Below, one piece after another: positions 63,113 to 64,000 of a stretch of 64,000 nt of DNA. The translations under genes and the position numbers were made by a program. The DNA is taken from NCBI GenBank assembly GCA_002189035.1, contig NEEC01000136.1:1-64000 (forward strand), in the 5' to 3' direction. Origin of the DNA: Utricularia gibba. Taxonomy: Eukaryota > Streptophyta > Magnoliopsida > Lamiales > Lentibulariaceae. The notes under the pieces were generated by a model, which did not search any database, was not told the origin of the DNA, and saw only the letters and a list, made by a program, of their open reading frames with translations. Position 1 is the stretch's first letter. Each line of letters opens with the position of its first letter.

Positions 63113-64000
63113 CTGGCTCCTGAGCCCAATCGGTCCTACTCGATGAAAATCGTGATGCATTTAATGAAGTTAGGATGTCATGAGCGCCCCAAATGTTTTT
63201 CTCAACAACCTGATTTATATTTGACGAGGTGCTCTAGGCTGGCACTAGTATCGAGCAAATGGTCGAGTCGCGCTCTGGCCCATAGTCATTTGTAGCCCGG
63301 CCAAAAAAGTGATGCATTTATTAACGTTGGGTTTTCGGCGGCTGCCTACATGCTTTTTCAAGGAAAAGTTGTCGTTTTTTGGCGGTGCTGTTGTTGGGAA
63401 CTTCGTCCGGACCCAAGGTTCGGTCTGACTTCACAGCACAATAAGGTCCCATTCGACGAAAATCGTGATACCTTTATTGAAGTTAGGATCTCATGACCAC
63501 CCCAAATGCTTTTTTCAACAGCATGCTATACACTTGAGAAGGCGCTTTTGTGGGTCACCGAGATCGGGCCGGAATTCGGGTCGAGCTCGGGCCCAAAGTC
63601 AGCTGTAGCCCGACAAAAGAAGTGATGCATTTATTAACGTTGGGTTGTCGGCGGCTGCCCACATGGTTTTTCAAGCAACAGCTTGCCGTTTTAAGGCGGG
63701 TGCTGTCGTTGGCAGCTTTGTAAGGGCCCAAGGTTTGGTCTGGCTCCTGAGCCCAATCGGGTCCTACTCGATGAAAATCGTGATGCATTTAATGAAGTTA
63801 GGATGTCATGAGCGCCCCAAATGGTTTTCTCAACAACCTGATTTATATTTGACGAGGTGCTCTAGGCTGGCACTAGTATCGAGCAAATGGTCGAGTCGCG
63901 CTCTGGCCCATAGTCATTTTAGCCCGGCCAAAAAAGTGATGCATTTATTAACGTTGGGTTTTCGGCGGCTGCCTACATGCTTTTTCAAGGAAAAGTTGTC

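Larger units (their letters stand above)
1..64000. repeat. Satellite DNA array, about 314-bp monomers, whole window
   Basis: Every part of the window can be assigned to a head-to-tail copy of one monomer family of about 314 bp, always in the same orientation. The landmark CTGACTTCAC that opens monomer type A occurs 88 times. No inverted copy, unique spacer, transposon or gene interrupts the array. Three monomer types (A, B, C) share landmarks such as AAAATCGTGAT near the start, GTGATGCATTTAT at mid-length and CAAGG(T)TYGGT at the end. Types combine into dimers, trimers and pentamers in different parts of the window. Arrays of this kind are known from eukaryotic centromeres, pericentromeres and subtelomeres. 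Which of these applies cannot be decided from the sequence. Confidence 0.97.
48666..64000. repeat. Block 5: A-B dimers with occasional shortened C monomers
   Basis: A monomers start at 48666, 49292, 49916, 50541, 51398, 52180, 52803, 53422, 54050, 54677, 55305, 56045, 56662, 57281, 57907, 58528, 59152, 59778, 60685, 61311, 61924, 62551 and 63425. Dimer spacings are 613-628; the five longer spacings each hold a C-type remnant. Most A copies have the SacI variant GGTCGAGCTCGGGCCC with CCCGACAAAAG, unlike block 1. The EcoRI site is lost in the A copies at 49292, 50541, 56662 and 61311. The last B, from 63740, is cut off by the window end. Confidence 0.93.

Noticed and set aside
1-64000. CRISPR array
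   Set aside because: Repeats are about 157-314 bp and directly adjacent, with no short conserved repeat separated by unique spacers and no cas genes.
1-64000. Ribosomal intergenic spacer or a tandem gene family
   Set aside because: No rRNA, tRNA or histone sequence is recognisable in any unit, and units contain no frame that stays open across copies.
1-64000. CENP-B box
   Set aside because: I looked for TTCG, four bases, A, two bases, CGGG in the A, B and C monomers. The nearest words (TTCGTCCGGACCCAAG and TTCGACGAAAATCGTG) lack the final CGGG.
1-64000. Transposon or retroelement insertion
   Set aside because: No inverted or long terminal repeats, target duplications or transposase/reverse transcriptase words were seen; all length changes lie within satellite monomers.

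Overview
The window is one uninterrupted block of tandemly repeated satellite DNA running in a single orientation from base 1 to base 64000. I find no protein-coding gene, RNA gene, transposon or unique sequence. The many open frames on both strands are shadows of the repeat: the same few peptides recur with different breaks wherever a 1-2 base indel shifts the frame. An array of this size with higher-order structure is typical of eukaryotic heterochromatin (centromeric, pericentromeric or subtelomeric). A plant is my best guess, but nothing here proves it.

The repeat is hierarchical. The smallest unit is about 157 bp, marked by the motif GTGATGCATTTA or a variant. Two diverged half-units make a monomer of about 314 bp. 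There are three main monomer types. A begins CTGACTTCAC and holds an EcoRI site. B begins CTGGCTCCT and holds a SpeI site. C begins CTGGCTCC or CAGGCTCC and holds GCATTTGCTTTTGTT. The types combine into higher-order repeats (HORs) that differ along the window.

Layout: (1) 1-17617, plain A-B dimers of about 629 bp, with one swollen stretch near 10.96-11.70 kb. (2) 17618-23567, A-B dimers broken by short, internally deleted C monomers. (3) 23568-36339, a pentamer A-C-B-A'-B' of about 1558 bp, preceded by one seven-monomer copy. (4) 36340-48665, a trimer A-C-B of about 937 bp, entered through a B/C hybrid monomer and a C-C tandem. (5) 48666-64000, mostly A-B dimers again, with an A/C hybrid and several shortened C copies.

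The points of interest are the coexistence of dimer, pentamer and trimer regimes in 64 kb, the hybrid monomers near their borders, and zones where the sequence looks like a mixture of two monomer types (bases dropped or added). The mixed zones may be consensus errors in a collapsed or noisy long-read assembly rather than real DNA. All monomer boundaries were placed by eye from landmark motifs and should be good to a few bases, except in the damaged zones, where they are approximate. I saw no novel gene system.
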